Positions 43,312 to 53,679 are shown, counted from the stretch's first letter. The stretch: 64,000 bases of DNA from Erythrobacteraceae bacterium Alg239-R51 (GCA_947331495.1 CAMZOI010000001.1:1-64000), one strand, 5' to 3'. Notes: generated by a model from the sequence alone, not told the origin. Numbers and translations: made by a program.

Positions 43312-44672
43312 AGCGGTTTGCTTTCGCTGCGCTCGCAGCGCTCGCGCTTCCGGCCTCGGCCCAGGACGTTGCCATCACGAATGCCACGGTAGCAACCGGC
43401 GATGGCAGCGAGCCGCTCGAAAACGCCACCGTGGTGATCCTTGATGGGCGCGTCGTCGCCGCGGGAAGTGGCGTGGCCGTTCCGGCGGGCGTGCGTTCGG
43501 TCGATGGAAGCGGCAAGTGGGTCACGCCGGGCCTCGTCGCCACCGTCACCCAGCTTGGCTTGTGGGACGTGGGCGCAGTGAGCGAATCGAACGATACCCG
43601 TGCCGGCAGTTCTCCGTTCAGCGCCGCGCTCGATGTCGCGCCGATCGTCAATCCGAACTCGCAGCATATCCTCGTCCACCGTGCTGCCGGCATTACCCGG
43701 GCGGCCACGGTCACCCAGCCCTCGGGTTCTATCTTTGGTGGGCAGGGCTCGATCATCGATCTGGGTGCCGACCCCAATGCCGTTTATCGTCCGCGTGCCT
43801 TCCAGGTCGTGACGCTGGGAGAACAGGGCGGTAGGATCGCGGGCGGAAGCCGCGCCGCCACCCACGCTCTGTTACGCAACGCCTTGCGCGAGGCGGGCAG
43901 CTATGGCGACCAGGCGCGCATACCGGGCCTCAGCAGCGATGGCAGGGAAATCTCGACGGGCGACGACCTGCCGATCGATCCCCGTCTCGCCGGAGAGGAA
44001 TCGGACCGGGCCGGTGACGTACTGCTGACCCGCTTCGATGCGGCGGCGCTTGTTCCTGTCGTGCGCGGCGAACAGCCGCTCTACGTATATGTCGAACGCG
44101 CTTCGGACATTCGCAGCACGCTGGCGTTGACTCGCGAATTTCCACGGCTCGACCTGGTTCTCGTAGGCGCGAGCGAAGGCTGGCTGGTGGCGAGCGAGAT
44201 TGCTGCTGCCGGCGTGCCGGTCATCGCCGACGGACTTGACGACCTGCCGCAGAATTTCGAGGAACTTGCCAGCACGCAGTCGAATGTCGGTCGCATGGTC
44301 AAGGCCGGCGTAAAGGTCGCGATAAATGCCGCGGCGATGGAAAACCCGCGCAACCTCAACCAGTATGCGGGAAATCTGGTTGCTCTGGCGCGCGTACCCG
44401 GCGCTGACGGATTGAGCTGGGGGCAGGCCTTCGCCGCGATCAGTTCGATCCCGGCACAGATCAGCGGTCTGGGGGGGAGCGCGGGCGTGCTTTCACCCGG
44501 AGCACTGGGCGATGTGGTCCTGTGGGACAGCGATCCGCTGGAAGTTGGCGCGATGCCCGAGCGGGTGTTCATCGACGGCATCGAACAACCGCTTGAAAAC
44601 CACCAGAGCCGCCTGCGCGATCGCTATCGCGATCTCGACGAGAGCGACTTGCCCAAAGCCTATGACTGGTAA
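43308..44672 (+). CDS. secreted amidohydrolase-fold protein lacking the metal ligands
   Basis: A 454-residue protein with a signal peptide (MKRFAFAALAALALPASAQ) and the N- and C-terminal beta-sandwich and barrel of the amidohydrolase superfamily (NATVATGDGSEPLENATVVI and LSPGALGDVVLWDSDPLEVG). The position of HxH (after WVTPGL) reads VATVTQLG, and the strand that normally carries a His reads LYVYVERASDIRS. So the metal site is gone and the protein is probably non-catalytic, or uses another chemistry. It is the translationally coupled partner of the intact enzyme before it, with nearly the same length, which suggests a heteromeric complex. The next gene, an FKBP, starts 14 bases later. Confidence 0.85.
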   Translation: MKRFAFAALAALALPASAQDVAITNATVATGDGSEPLENATVVILDGRVVAAGSGVAVPAGVRSVDGSGKWVTPGLVATVTQLGLWDVGAVSESNDTRAGSSPFSAALDVAPIVNPNSQHILVHRAAGITRAATVTQPSGSIFGGQGSIIDLGADPNAVYRPRAFQVVTLGEQGGRIAGGSRAATHALLRNALREAGSYGDQARIPGLSSDGREISTGDDLPIDPRLAGEESDRAGDVLLTRFDAAALVPVVRGEQPLYVYVERASDIRSTLALTREFPRLDLVLVGASEGWLVASEIAAAGVPVIADGLDDLPQNFEELASTQSNVGRMVKAGVKVAINAAAMENPRNLNQYAGNLVALARVPGADGLSWGQAFAAISSIPAQISGLGGSAGVLSPGALGDVVLWDSDPLEVGAMPERVFIDGIEQPLENHQSRLRDRYRDLDESDLPKAYDW

Positions 44673-44685
44673 GGGACCGCCCGAC

Positions 44686-45180
44686 ATGCGGATCGCGTTA
44701 ATCGCTCTCGGCGCAGCAGCCGCGGCGCTCGGGCTTACGGCCCTCTCCGCGCAGGATAGTCCCGCGGACCGGGCGCAGGACCTGGCGTGGATGAGTGCGC
44801 AGCAAGCCTATCTGTCCGGGCTGAGCCGCGAGGATGGCTGGCGCACCATGCCCGGCGGATTGCGCTGGCGATACCTCGAATATGCCGGAAGCGACGAGCA
44901 TCCCACCCTCGAGGACACCGTGACCGTCCACTATGCCGGAACGTTCACCGACGGACGGACTTTCGATTCCAGTTACGATCGCGGAGAGCCCGCGACGTTC
45001 CCGCTCGGTGGACTGATCAAGGCTTGGCAAATGGCCATTCCCGTAATGGGTGTCGGCGATATTATCGAAATTGCTGCCCCTGCCGACCTTGCCTATGGCG
45101 CAACTGGAAAGGGGCCCATCCCCGGCGGAGCGACTTTGTTGTTCAAAGTCGAGCTGCTCGACATCGAAAGTCGCCGATAA
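44686..45180 (+). CDS. exported FKBP-type peptidyl-prolyl isomerase
   Basis: A 164-residue protein. A signal peptide (MRIALIALGAAAAALGLTALSAQ) precedes a ~70-residue helical lead and a C-terminal FKBP domain: DTVTVHYAGTFTDGRTFDSS, FPLGGLIKAWQMAIPVMGVGD and GGATLLFKVELLDIE hold the typical active-site residues. It assists folding of periplasmic proteins. It follows the two secreted amidohydrolases by only 14 bases, so it may serve their folding. ATG 44662 lies inside the previous gene and is less likely. Confidence 0.9.
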   Translation: MRIALIALGAAAAALGLTALSAQDSPADRAQDLAWMSAQQAYLSGLSREDGWRTMPGGLRWRYLEYAGSDEHPTLEDTVTVHYAGTFTDGRTFDSSYDRGEPATFPLGGLIKAWQMAIPVMGVGDIIEIAAPADLAYGATGKGPIPGGATLLFKVELLDIESRR

Positions 45181-45234
45181 GCGGCGTCGCGCGGCCGGGC
45201 CAATCGTGATACGGCGCAGTGCGGGAGGTTCGCC

Positions 45235-45909
45235 ATGGATCCGTTGACTTCGCTTGCCGCTGCTTCGATCGCCTTGGTCGGCACGCATTTTGCTCTATCG
45301 CACCCGCTGCGCGCGCCCTTGGTGCGCATGGGAGGCTATGGCGGCTTCATGGCAATCTACAACGCGGTTGCCGTCGTCTGTCTCGTATGGATGTGGTTCG
45401 CTTTTGGCGATGCGCCCGCTTCCGACCTCGGCGGGTCGGGCGACATCGGGTGGATCGTGGCGACGGTCCTTACCTCGCCCGCGATCGCACTGTTTCTAGG
45501 TTCGCTGACACCGCGCAATCCTTCCATGCCGATGCCGGGAGCCGAGGCCGCCGCGCGTGCCGGACCGGCGGGCGCCTTCCGCGTCACTCGCCATCCGATG
45601 ATGTGGGGTTTCGGCCTGTGGGCCCTTTCGCACCTGCTCCTGTGGTGGAGCACGCGAACCGTCATCGTCTCATTGGCAATACTCGTCCTGGCGCTGGTCG
45701 GTGCCAAGCTGCAGGATCGCAAGAAACGTGTGCAGATGGGTGAGGCGTGGGTCGAATGGGAAGCGCAAACCACATACTGGCCGCGCCTGTCGCAATTAGG
45801 CGAGCTGGGCTGGATCGGCTGGCTTGCCGCGTTACTGACGTGGGCGGTGCTGATGTGGGTGCATATCCCGCTCGGCGGTGTGCCGGCCGGCATATGGCGG
45901 TGGCTTTAA
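45235..45909 (+). CDS. NnrU family membrane protein
   Basis: A 224-residue inner-membrane protein with six or seven spans. It has the NnrU features SLAAASIALVGTHFALSHPLRA at the start, the central TRHPMMWGFGLWALSHLLLWW and a polar cytoplasmic loop KLQDRKKRVQMGEAWVEWEA. NnrU family members were linked to nitrite/nitric-oxide reduction in Rhodobacter, but the family is widespread and its function is unsettled. No denitrification genes are seen here. It is the last plus-strand gene before a convergent crotonase whose stop follows by one base. Confidence 0.88.
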   Translation: MDPLTSLAAASIALVGTHFALSHPLRAPLVRMGGYGGFMAIYNAVAVVCLVWMWFAFGDAPASDLGGSGDIGWIVATVLTSPAIALFLGSLTPRNPSMPMPGAEAAARAGPAGAFRVTRHPMMWGFGLWALSHLLLWWSTRTVIVSLAILVLALVGAKLQDRKKRVQMGEAWVEWEAQTTYWPRLSQLGELGWIGWLAALLTWAVLMWVHIPLGGVPAGIWRWL

Positions 45910-46707
45910 TTACTCGCCACGAAACTGCGGCGAGCGCTTTTCGAGCAACGCGTCGACCCCTTCCATGTGGTCGGCGGTGAGGTGCATCAACGCCTGCGTG
46001 TTGGCAGCCATTTCTAGCGCGGTATCATAGGTAATGCTTCGGCCCTGCCGCATCAGGTTCTTCGCATGGCGCAAGGCGTGCGGGGGCATGGCGGCAACTT
46101 TGGTGGCAAGCGCGCGCGCCTCTTCCATCAAGGCATCGTCGCCCACGACCCGGCTGACCAAGCCCCAGTCGCATGCGGTCTGCGCATCAATCAGGTCGCC
46201 GGTATAAAACAGTTCGGCCGCCCGCGCTTCGCCGATGATACGGGGCAGGATCCAGGTGCCCCCGTCTCCCGGTATAATTCCGAGCTTGAGAAATGTGACG
46301 CCGAACCTGGCGCGATCGCTTGCAATGCGCATATCGGCCAGGCAGGCCAGGTCGCACCCCAGCCCTATTGCCGGGCCGTTGACCGCCGCGATCAGCGGCA
46401 CGCGCAGGCCGTATAGCGCGCGCAGCACCTTGTGGATGTTGTCGCGATAGCCGTCGGAAATCTCCGGCGCGGTCCCGCCAAAGCTGCCGGTCCGCTCCTT
46501 CATCGCCTTGATATCGCCGCCCGCCGAGAACGCCCGGCCCGCTCCGGTCAGGATCACGCAGCGCACGTCCATATCGGCGTTGATCGCATCGCAGGCAGCG
46601 GCAAAAGCATCACCATCGCCCTTCGCCCCCAGCGGGTTCATCGTATCGGGGCGATTGAGAGTGAGAGTGACGACGTGGTCGGCGGTTTCGATCTGAAGCA
46701 AAGGCAT
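45910..46707 (-). CDS. enoyl-CoA hydratase/isomerase (crotonase) family protein
   Basis: A 265-residue crotonase-fold enzyme. GAGRAFSAGGDIKAM supplies the first oxyanion-hole segment and AAVNGPAIGLGCDLACLADM the second. A catalytic Glu/Asp at the usual position is likely in TFLKLGIIPGDGGTWILPRI, typical of hydratases. It probably hydrates or isomerises an enoyl-CoA in fatty-acid or aromatic-acid degradation, in the cytoplasm. It does not form an operon with its neighbours: 107 bases separate it from the end of dxs, upstream on the same strand. Confidence 0.9.
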   Translation of the reverse strand: MPLLQIETADHVVTLTLNRPDTMNPLGAKGDGDAFAAACDAINADMDVRCVILTGAGRAFSAGGDIKAMKERTGSFGGTAPEISDGYRDNIHKVLRALYGLRVPLIAAVNGPAIGLGCDLACLADMRIASDRARFGVTFLKLGIIPGDGGTWILPRIIGEARAAELFYTGDLIDAQTACDWGLVSRVVGDDALMEEARALATKVAAMPPHALRHAKNLMRQGRSITYDTALEMAANTQALMHLTADHMEGVDALLEKRSPQFRGE

Positions 46708-46813
46708 GGCCCCACGTTAGAAGCGCCTGTCCTATCCGTCGAGTGGCCAGGTTCCGCTCACTATGTCCGAAAGCCCGATGGTCCCCGTTGGGATCGTGAC
46801 CGCTGGGGGCGGT

Positions 46814-48739
46814 TCAGGCCCGGGCCTCTTCCACTCCGGCCGAATTGTGCCGCAGCGCGCTGAGTACCGTATCGACGATCTGCGGGGCATTGAGCCCGGC
46901 TTCGTCATACTGCTTGGCCGGATCGTCCTGATCCTGGAACACATCGGGTAAGCGCATGGTCCGGACCTTCAGCCCGGCATCGGTCAGCCCCGTGTCGCTG
47001 GCGAAGGTGAGCACGTGCGCGCCGAGGCCGCCAACCGCGCCTTCCTCGACCGTCACCACGACCTCGTGGGTGCGAATCATACGCTCGATCAGGTCGGTAT
47101 CGAGCGGTTTGGCGAAGCGCATGTCGGCGACACTGGTCGAAAGACCCTTCGCCTCTAGCTGTTCGGCGGCTTTCTTCGCTTCTTCGAGCCGTGCGCCGAG
47201 CGAAAGGATGGCAACCTTGCTGCCGTCGCGGACGACCCGGCCCTTGCCGATCTCGAGCTTTTCCAGGGTTTCCGGGATCTCCACGCCTGTTCCCGCCCCG
47301 CGGGGATAGCGGAAGGCGATCGGGCCGTCATCATGTTCGGCCGCCGTGTAGGTCATGTGCGCCAGCTCGGCCTCGTCCGCGGCCGCCATGACGACGAAAT
47401 TGGGAAGCGTGGCGAGATAGGTGATGTCGAAGGCGCCGGCATGGGTGCAACCGTCCGCACCGACCAGCCCAGCGCGGTCGATGGCAAAGCGCACGGGCAG
47501 GTTCTGGATCGCCACATCGTGCACCACCTGGTCGTAGGCGCGCTGGAGGAAGGTCGAGTAAATTGCCGCGAAAGGACGCATGCCCTGCGCGGCGAGACCG
47601 GCTGCGAAGGTCACGCCATGTTGTTCGGCAATACCGACATCGAAGGCGCGGTCCGGGTGCGCCTGGGCAAAGCGGTCGACGCCCGTCCCGCTCGGCATGG
47701 CGGCGGTAATGGCACAGATGCGCTTGTCCGTTTCCGCGAGCTTGGCCAGCGTATCGCCGAAGACGTTCTGGTAGGCAGGCGGTCCACCCTTAGACTTCTT
47801 CTGTTCGCCAGTGACGACATCGAACTTGGCGACACCGTGATACTTGTCGGCACTGTTCTCGGCAGGGGCGTAGCCCTTGCCCTTGACCGTCACCACGTGG
47901 ATCAGCACCGGGCCCTGCTCGCTGTCACGCACGTTTTCGAGCACCGGTATGAGGTGGTCGAGATTGTGGCCGTCGATTGGCCCGACATAGTAGAATCCCA
48001 ACTCCTCGAACAACGTGCCGCCCGTGACCATGCCGCGGGTATACTCCTCGGCCTTTTCAAGCCCGCCCCACACGCGACGGCCAAGCTTCTTGGCGATGCG
48101 GGAGGCCATCGAACGAAGGCCGAGATATTCGCTGCTCGAGACCATCCGCGCGAGATAGGCCGACAAGCCGCCGACCGGGGGCGCGATCGACATGTCGTTG
48201 TCGTTGAGGATCACGACGAGGCGATTGCCTGCCTGTTCGGCGTTGTTCATCGCCTCGTAAGCCATCCCGGCGCTCATCGCGCCGTCCCCGATCACTGCGA
48301 TGCCGCGACCTGGCTGGTCCTGAAGCTTCTTGCCCATGGCGAAGCCGAGCGCTGCGCTGATCGAGGTCGAGGAATGCGCCGCGCCGAACGGATCGTATTC
48401 GCTCTCGCTGCGCTTGGTGAAGCCGGACAGTCCGCCACCCTGGCGCAGCGTGCGGATACGATCGCGCCGCCCGGTCACGATCTTGTGCGGATAGCACTGG
48501 TGCCCGACATCCCAGACGAGCTTGTCGTCGGGCGTGTTGAAAACATAATGGATGGCGGTGGTCAGCTCGACCACCCCGAGGCCGGAGCCAAGGTGGCCCC
48601 CGGTGGTCCCGACGGCATCGATCATCTCGGCTCGCAATTCGTCAGAGAATTGCCTGAGCTGGCTCTTGTCGAGCCTGCGGAGATCTTCTGGAGCGGTGAC
48701 CGTGTCGAGCAGCGGCGTTTCGGGACGCGTAGTCATCAA
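46814..48739 (-). CDS. dxs: 1-deoxy-D-xylulose-5-phosphate synthase
   Basis: A 641-residue thiamine-diphosphate enzyme that condenses pyruvate and glyceraldehyde-3-phosphate, the first and rate-setting step of the MEP isoprenoid pathway that feeds carotenoids, hopanoids and quinones. Transketolase-like motifs are [17 protein letters not shown] with NDND (thiamine-diphosphate/Mg), [19 protein letters not shown], and in the pyrimidine-binding half [18 protein letters not shown]. Residue length and all three domains are normal. It lies between crotonase and a Fur-family gene, both on the same strand. Two DUF2141 genes and a hydroxylase elsewhere in the window could use the same isoprenoid pool; that is inference. 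Confidence 0.97.
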   Translation of the reverse strand: MMTTRPETPLLDTVTAPEDLRRLDKSQLRQFSDELRAEMIDAVGTTGGHLGSGLGVVELTTAIHYVFNTPDDKLVWDVGHQCYPHKIVTGRRDRIRTLRQGGGLSGFTKRSESEYDPFGAAHSSTSISAALGFAMGKKLQDQPGRGIAVIGDGAMSAGMAYEAMNNAEQAGNRLVVILNDNDMSIAPPVGGLSAYLARMVSSSEYLGLRSMASRIAKKLGRRVWGGLEKAEEYTRGMVTGGTLFEELGFYYVGPIDGHNLDHLIPVLENVRDSEQGPVLIHVVTVKGKGYAPAENSADKYHGVAKFDVVTGEQKKSKGGPPAYQNVFGDTLAKLAETDKRICAITAAMPSGTGVDRFAQAHPDRAFDVGIAEQHGVTFAAGLAAQGMRPFAAIYSTFLQRAYDQVVHDVAIQNLPVRFAIDRAGLVGADGCTHAGAFDITYLATLPNFVVMAAADEAELAHMTYTAAEHDDGPIAFRYPRGAGTGVEIPETLEKLEIGKGRVVRDGSKVAILSLGARLEEAKKAAEQLEAKGLSTSVADMRFAKPLDTDLIERMIRTHEVVVTVEEGAVGGLGAHVLTFASDTGLTDAGLKVRTMRLPDVFQDQDDPAKQYDEAGLNAPQIVDTVLSALRHNSAGVEEARA

Positions 48740-48810
48740 GCCGCCTTACACCGCCAAACGCCACCTGTCGATGAACCGTTTGCCGGCATCGTCCGACCGT
48801 CTGGCGCGGA

Positions 48811-49278
48811 TCAGGCCGCGCAATCGTCGCACAGGCCGCGCAGTTCGACAACCGGGCGCACATCACTGAACCCAGCATCGTGTCCGGCTTCGCGCAGGGC
48901 GCCGGTCACGCGTTCGTCGTCGAGATGCGTGGCCTTGCCGCAATCGTCGCAGATCAGGAAAATGCAGTCATGGCGACAGCCGGGATGCGTATTGACCAGA
49001 TAGGCATTCGCGCTCTCGATCCGATTGGCGAGATTGGTGCGCACGAACAGATCGAGGATGCGGTAGACGCTGTTCGGCGCTACGCGCTTGCCGCGCCGTT
49101 GCGAAAGGTTGTCGGCAATGTCGTATGCGCTCGCCGGCTTGTCATGTCGCGCAAGCTCTTCGAACACCGACTGGCGCATGCCTGTCCATTGTTCGCCGTG
49201 ATCGGTCAGCGTATGGCGCGCGGCATCGACGAGTTGGTCGCCCGAATGTTCGGTGTGCGAATGTGCTTGTGCTGGCAT
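48811..49278 (-). CDS. Fur family transcriptional regulator, Zur-like
   Basis: A 155-residue repressor. An N-terminal winged helix (SAYDIADNLSQRRGKRVAPN then SVYRILDLFVRTNLANRI) is followed by the Fur dimerisation domain with HPGCRHDCIFLICDDCGKAT and the C-terminal ELRGLCDDCAA. Two CxxC pairs give the structural zinc site typical of Zur and some Fur/Irr relatives. A histidine-rich start HSHTEHSG may bind metal. It probably controls zinc uptake. No Zur-regulated uptake genes are in the window, so the assignment rests on sequence. It follows dxs by 72 bases (upstream of it on the minus strand). Confidence 0.9.
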   Translation of the reverse strand: MPAQAHSHTEHSGDQLVDAARHTLTDHGEQWTGMRQSVFEELARHDKPASAYDIADNLSQRRGKRVAPNSVYRILDLFVRTNLANRIESANAYLVNTHPGCRHDCIFLICDDCGKATHLDDERVTGALREAGHDAGFSDVRPVVELRGLCDDCAA

Positions 49279-49314
49279 GGGCTAGAGGTAAGCGCCCAAC
49301 CCAGGCCGCGCAAG

Positions 49315-49992
49315 TCAGTCGCGCTGGAAGCTGCCCGAGTAGACGCCAGGGTAAAGCCGCTCCAAAGCCGCGACCTTCGGCGCGTCCCAGCGCTGGATGT
49401 ATCCGTGACGGGGGTTCTTGGCAGCAAAGTCCTGGTGATAGGTCTCCGCCGGGTAGAATTTGCGGGCAGGTTCGACACTGGTGACGATTGGTTGCGACCA
49501 GAGACCGCTGGACTTCAACTGCGCAAGATAGGCTCGCGCGACCGTACGCTGTTCATTGGAAAGCGGGACCAGTTCGGCGTTGTAGTGTGCGCCGCGATCC
49601 GGACCCTGGCGGTTCTTCAATGTCGGGTCCGCGATGACCGAAAAGAATATCCGCAGCAATTGGTCATAGCGTATCACGCTCGGGTCGTAGGTCACTTTCA
49701 CCGCCTCGACGTGATCGGTAATTCCGGACGAGACGAGCTTGTAATCGGCCTGGCGTTCGGTGCCCCCGTGATAGCCGGAGACTGCACTGGTCACACCCTT
49801 GGTGTGGCTGAAAACAGCTTCCACACCCCAGAAACAACCGCCCGCGAAGATCGCGGTCTTAAGGCCACTTTCCTTGGCCACTCGCTTGGCCTGGGGTGCC
49901 TCGACCACCTTCTCTGCCGCGAACGCGGGTTGCTGGCATGCGGATACGGCCAGGGCAAACGAGGCCGCAAGCAGGGTCGCGCGAAACCGCAT
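49315..49992 (-). CDS. msrA: exported methionine-S-sulfoxide reductase MsrA, lipoprotein-like
   Basis: A 225-residue protein with a lipoprotein-type signal (MRFRATLLAASFALAVSAC). The MsrA core carries the catalytic GGCFWGVEAVF and the conserved YHGGTERQADYK, YDPSVIRYDQLLRIFF, DRGAHYNAELVPLS and AETYHQDF. Together with the exported MsrB it repairs oxidised methionine in envelope proteins. ATG 49992 is used because it starts the signal peptide and overlaps the stop of a conserved-looking micro-ORF upstream; a longer frame to 50148 has no signal. Confidence 0.95.
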   Translation of the reverse strand: MRFRATLLAASFALAVSACQQPAFAAEKVVEAPQAKRVAKESGLKTAIFAGGCFWGVEAVFSHTKGVTSAVSGYHGGTERQADYKLVSSGITDHVEAVKVTYDPSVIRYDQLLRIFFSVIADPTLKNRQGPDRGAHYNAELVPLSNEQRTVARAYLAQLKSSGLWSQPIVTSVEPARKFYPAETYHQDFAAKNPRHGYIQRWDAPKVAALERLYPGVYSGSFQRD

Positions 49993-50120
49993 CAGAATAT
50001 CGCTGCTACGAGCTGCGGCACGGCCGAGAGGATTTCGCCATTGTTTATAACAAGCGCCAGGGCTCCGGCAGCAAAACCGATGCCGAAATTGCGATACAGG
50101 TCGGGGGTGAAAAGCTTCAT
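49992..50120 (-). CDS. 42-residue membrane micro-protein coupled to msrA
   Basis: A short frame starting at 50120 with sequence beginning MKLFTPDLYRNFGIGFAAGA and continuing LALVINNGEILSAVPQL to end VAAIF. Its stop TGA overlaps the msrA start ATG by one base, so translation of msrA may depend on it. The central stretch is hydrophobic enough for one membrane span. Similar short proteins starting with an MK-F-T-P-D-L-Y-R motif are familiar in sphingomonads. Function unknown; it may be a leader peptide, a membrane anchor or a scaffold for exported MsrA. Confidence 0.6.
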   Translation of the reverse strand: MKLFTPDLYRNFGIGFAAGALALVINNGEILSAVPQLVAAIF

Positions 50121-50226
50121 GTTCTGTTCTTTCGCTGCGTTGTTCCATCTGGTTACACGCGCGCGAATTGCAACATGCTTAACCTGCCTGTCGCCGGGCG
50201 TTCAGGTTCGGCAGGCAGTAAATTAA

Positions 50227-51813
50227 TCAATGGCGGAAGTGGCGCATCCCGGTGAAGACCATGGCCAGTCCGGCCTCGTTCGCTGCGGCAATAACTTCCT
50301 CGTCGCGGATGGATCCTCCCGGCTGGATCACGGCCGTGGCGCCGGCTTCGGCAGCGGCAAGCAGTCCGTCCGAAAAGGGGAAAAACGCATCGGAAGCCAC
50401 TGCGCTGCCAACCGTGAGCGGCTTGTCCCAACCGTATTTCTCCGCCGCTTCGACAGCCTTCATCGCGGCTATGCGCGAGGAATCGCGGCGGTTCATCTGA
50501 CCCGCACCGATTCCGGCAGTCGCGCCGTTCTTGGCATAGACGATGGCATTGGATTTGACATGTCGCGCCACGGTCCATGCAAACAGGCAGTCCTGCAATT
50601 CCTGCCCGGTCGGTTCGCGTCTGGTGACCACTTTCAGATCGGCTTCATCGATTGCTCCGTTGTCGCGCGTCTGCACCAGAAGCCCACCCGTAATCGGTTT
50701 GACGGTCAATCCGCCGCGACGCGGATCAGGCAGTTCACCCGTCACCAGCAGGCGCAGGTTCTTTTTGGTCGCGAAGACTTCGCGCGCCTTGTCACTGACG
50801 GAAGGAGCGATGACCACTTCGGTAAAGATTTTGCAGATCGCCTGTGCCGTCTCTTCGTCGAGTTCGCGATTGACCGCGACGATACCGCCGAAGGCCGACA
50901 CGCTGTCACACGCGAGCGCCGCGTTCCAGGCCTCGGTCAAGGTGCCCGCCTGCGCTACCCCGCAAGGGTTGGCATGCTTCACGATAACCACCGCCGGGTC
51001 GCCACTGCGGAATTCGGCGCATAGCTCGAGCGCCGCATCGGCATCGTTGTAATTGTTGTAGCTGAGTTCCTTGCCCTGCAACTGCTCTGCCTGGGCAATC
51101 CCATGACCGTGCGGACCGACTGGCGTGTAAAGCGCAGCTTTCTGGTGAGGGTTTTCACCATAGCGCAGTTCGACCGGCGCCTTGCCGTTCACTGCCAGCA
51201 TCTCGGGGAATGTCCGGCCCTGATCGGCAAAGGCGAACCACTGGCTGATCATCGAATCGTAGGCTGCGGTCGCGGCGAATGCCTTGGCCGCCATGCGCTT
51301 GCGAAACGCGTGCGAGGTGGTGCCGCCACCTTCCAGCTCATCGAGCAGGAGCCGGTAATCGGCCGGATCGGTCACGATGGTTACGAACCCATGGTTCTTC
51401 GCGGCGGAGCGAACCATGCTGGGCCCCCCGATATCGATATTCTCGATGATCTCGGGGCGCGCAGCACCCTTCGCAACGGTCGCTTCGAAGGGGTAGAGAT
51501 TGACCACCACGAGATCGATCCCACCGATATCGTGCGCCTCCATCGCAGCCCGGTGCTCTTCATTATCGCGCAGCGCTAGCAGTCCGCCATGAATCTTGGG
51601 GTGCAAGGTCTTGACCCGTCCATCCATCATCTCGGGAAACCCGGTGAGGTCGGCAACATCGCTTACGTCCAGTCCGGCATCGCGGAGCGCCCTTGCGGTG
51701 CCGCCGGTCGAGACGAGCTCCACTCCGCGAGCCGCCAGTGCCTCGCCCAGTTCTGCCAATCCGGCCTTGTCGGACACCGAAAGCAGGGCCCGCTTGATCG
51801 CTACGTCAGTCAC
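50227..51813 (-). CDS. purH: bifunctional AICAR transformylase/IMP cyclohydrolase PurH
   Basis: A 528-residue enzyme that does the last two steps of de novo IMP synthesis: formylation of AICAR and ring closure. The N-terminal cyclohydrolase (MGS-like) domain shows [19 protein letters not shown] and [13 protein letters not shown]. The C-terminal transformylase domain shows [20 protein letters not shown] with the catalytic Lys-His, [20 protein letters not shown] and [15 protein letters not shown]. It follows the heparinase gene with six bases between them, in the rpe-heparinase-purH run that is common in this group. Confidence 0.97.
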   Translation of the reverse strand: MTDVAIKRALLSVSDKAGLAELGEALAARGVELVSTGGTARALRDAGLDVSDVADLTGFPEMMDGRVKTLHPKIHGGLLALRDNEEHRAAMEAHDIGGIDLVVVNLYPFEATVAKGAARPEIIENIDIGGPSMVRSAAKNHGFVTIVTDPADYRLLLDELEGGGTTSHAFRKRMAAKAFAATAAYDSMISQWFAFADQGRTFPEMLAVNGKAPVELRYGENPHQKAALYTPVGPHGHGIAQAEQLQGKELSYNNYNDADAALELCAEFRSGDPAVVIVKHANPCGVAQAGTLTEAWNAALACDSVSAFGGIVAVNRELDEETAQAICKIFTEVVIAPSVSDKAREVFATKKNLRLLVTGELPDPRRGGLTVKPITGGLLVQTRDNGAIDEADLKVVTRREPTGQELQDCLFAWTVARHVKSNAIVYAKNGATAGIGAGQMNRRDSSRIAAMKAVEAAEKYGWDKPLTVGSAVASDAFFPFSDGLLAAAEAGATAVIQPGGSIRDEEVIAAANEAGLAMVFTGMRHFRH

Positions 51814-51819
51814 GCAAAA

Positions 51820-53679
51820 TCATCCCATTCGTTTGAGCAGCCAGGGGAACCGGGCCCCGCTGCGGGCGGTCAAGCCTTCGACCACCAATTGCCTGGTTGC
51901 GCGCGGACGGCCCTGGCCATCGACCCACAGGCTGTCTTCGATCGCCAGGGCCGTTTCGCCGCTATCGCCGCCGATCCGAAATTGCCAATAGCTTCCGTCA
52001 GGCAACGCCAGGCCTGCTCCGCGCCCGTCTTCGGAAAGCCCGGCATCGACGCCCGGCGCAAGATGGAACCGAATGGCAAAGGCGATCTTGCCGCGCTTGC
52101 CGCTTCGGCCGGAAGGCTCGAGGACATCTTCCCCGCGCAATTCTTCCCCATCGGCGGACAGCAGGATGATGCGCCGATGCAGCAGTCCGTAACGCGCGGC
52201 ATAGCCGTTGTGTGACGCCTCCAGCCGGGTGGCATCGCGCCCCTTCTGACTGACGATCGTGCGCGAGACATCGACTTCCTCCACGCCCTTGCCGACCTGC
52301 CCCTTGATCAGCACCGCCGTCGAATTGGCATCGTCGAGTATCAATGTGGAATGCGCAGCCGTTCCGCGCAGGCCCTGCTCGATTCGTACAGGCGTCTGAC
52401 CCCCCGCAAGTTCCGCCCCTCCGCAATTCACGATAATCCGCTGCTCGCAATGCGAAAACTCGAAGGCAAGCGTCGATGCACAGCCATAGCGCGCATGACG
52501 CGGTCTTGGCGGTGGGGCAGCATCCATCACCAGCACGCTCTTGCCCGCATCGGCGCGTTGATAGCCCCAGTGGCGCAGGTCCTTGGCGGGTCGGGCGCGA
52601 ATACCGCTCGCCGCGATCAGATCGGCGAGCTCATCCGCCGAAACTGCCCCGCAACCCTGCCAGCTGCCGAGCGCACGATCCCCCATCCGCAAGGTCAGCA
52701 AGGGCGGAACGAGCAGAGCGAGCATCGTGTCGAGCGCAGGCGGCGCGTCTTGCCCGACCGCAGTGTAGCAGGCCCGGAGATCGACCAGCAGCTTGATCGC
52801 TTCCATCTGCGCTGCCGGACTACGGGAAAGTACGCCGCCATCTTCGCTGACGAACATGCCCAGCGCGCGGAGCAGGCCAGCCTCACCGAACAACCGCCGC
52901 GGACGTCCGTCGGGCAATAGGAGACCGGCTGCGACGATCGCGCACCAACCGGAGACCTGACCCAGATTGTCCTCCGCATTGACCACGTGCCGGTCGAGCC
53001 AGCGCGCATTCGATTCCATCGCGTTCAAGATGTCGCTGCGCAATCTCGCATCGCCCGACAGAACGAGCGGGGCCTGGACCAGCCAGGCCATCAGACGCAG
53101 GCCAGCGTGTTCCACTGTCCATGCCGGCCCCTTGGCAGGTTCCGGATTTGCCCTGAGCCAGCGCGCGATCAGCTTTTCGGCGACCGGTGCGCACTCGCTA
53201 CGCGGAGCGCAGGCCGCCAGATCGCGCAGCCAGCCAAAACCATGCACGAGCCGCAGGAAGGGCGGAGTGAGCGTGGAGACGCTGTGCATGTCGAGCTTGT
53301 CGATCGGCACTTTCAAACTGTGAACGATCACATGGCCCGCACGCAAAGCCATCCCGGCAGTCCGATTGCCACCAAGCGGGCTTTCGACCGTGCCAAGCAA
53401 GCGCGGCACTGCCGGTTTTTGCAAGGGAGCGGCAAGGACCGAACCCGGTATGCCGAGGCGGTAGGCCCAGCGCAGCATGCCATCGATCGCCCCGGTACGC
53501 GGCGGTGCGAAATCCGCCAGAACCAGAGAGTGCGCCGGTTCGAGTGGCACTGTGTCGACCAGCGGCTCCTCCGCGCGCGAGACGACAAGCGTTTCTTCAC
53601 CGTCGCCAAGAGGCAGTGCGCGCGCTTCGCTGTCGAGCCCTGTGTCGCGCCGGGCGAACGTGCTCAGCTCTGCGTTCAC
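51820..53679 (-). CDS. heparinase II/III family protein
   Basis: A 619-residue protein. The N-terminal half is an alpha/alpha-barrel and the C-terminal half a heparinase II/III beta-sandwich ([38 protein letters not shown] and [16 protein letters not shown]). Many alphaproteobacteria keep such a gene next to purH; the substrate is uncharted, possibly a uronic-acid polysaccharide. No signal peptide is evident. A GTG start at 53679 overlaps the rpe stop (GTGA). Confidence 0.9.
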   Translation of the reverse strand: MNAELSTFARRDTGLDSEARALPLGDGEETLVVSRAEEPLVDTVPLEPAHSLVLADFAPPRTGAIDGMLRWAYRLGIPGSVLAAPLQKPAVPRLLGTVESPLGGNRTAGMALRAGHVIVHSLKVPIDKLDMHSVSTLTPPFLRLVHGFGWLRDLAACAPRSECAPVAEKLIARWLRANPEPAKGPAWTVEHAGLRLMAWLVQAPLVLSGDARLRSDILNAMESNARWLDRHVVNAEDNLGQVSGWCAIVAAGLLLPDGRPRRLFGEAGLLRALGMFVSEDGGVLSRSPAAQMEAIKLLVDLRACYTAVGQDAPPALDTMLALLVPPLLTLRMGDRALGSWQGCGAVSADELADLIAASGIRARPAKDLRHWGYQRADAGKSVLVMDAAPPPRPRHARYGCASTLAFEFSHCEQRIIVNCGGAELAGGQTPVRIEQGLRGTAAHSTLILDDANSTAVLIKGQVGKGVEEVDVSRTIVSQKGRDATRLEASHNGYAARYGLLHRRIILLSADGEELRGEDVLEPSGRSGKRGKIAFAIRFHLAPGVDAGLSEDGRGAGLALPDGSYWQFRIGGDSGETALAIEDSLWVDGQGRPRATRQLVVEGLTARSGARFPWLLKRMG

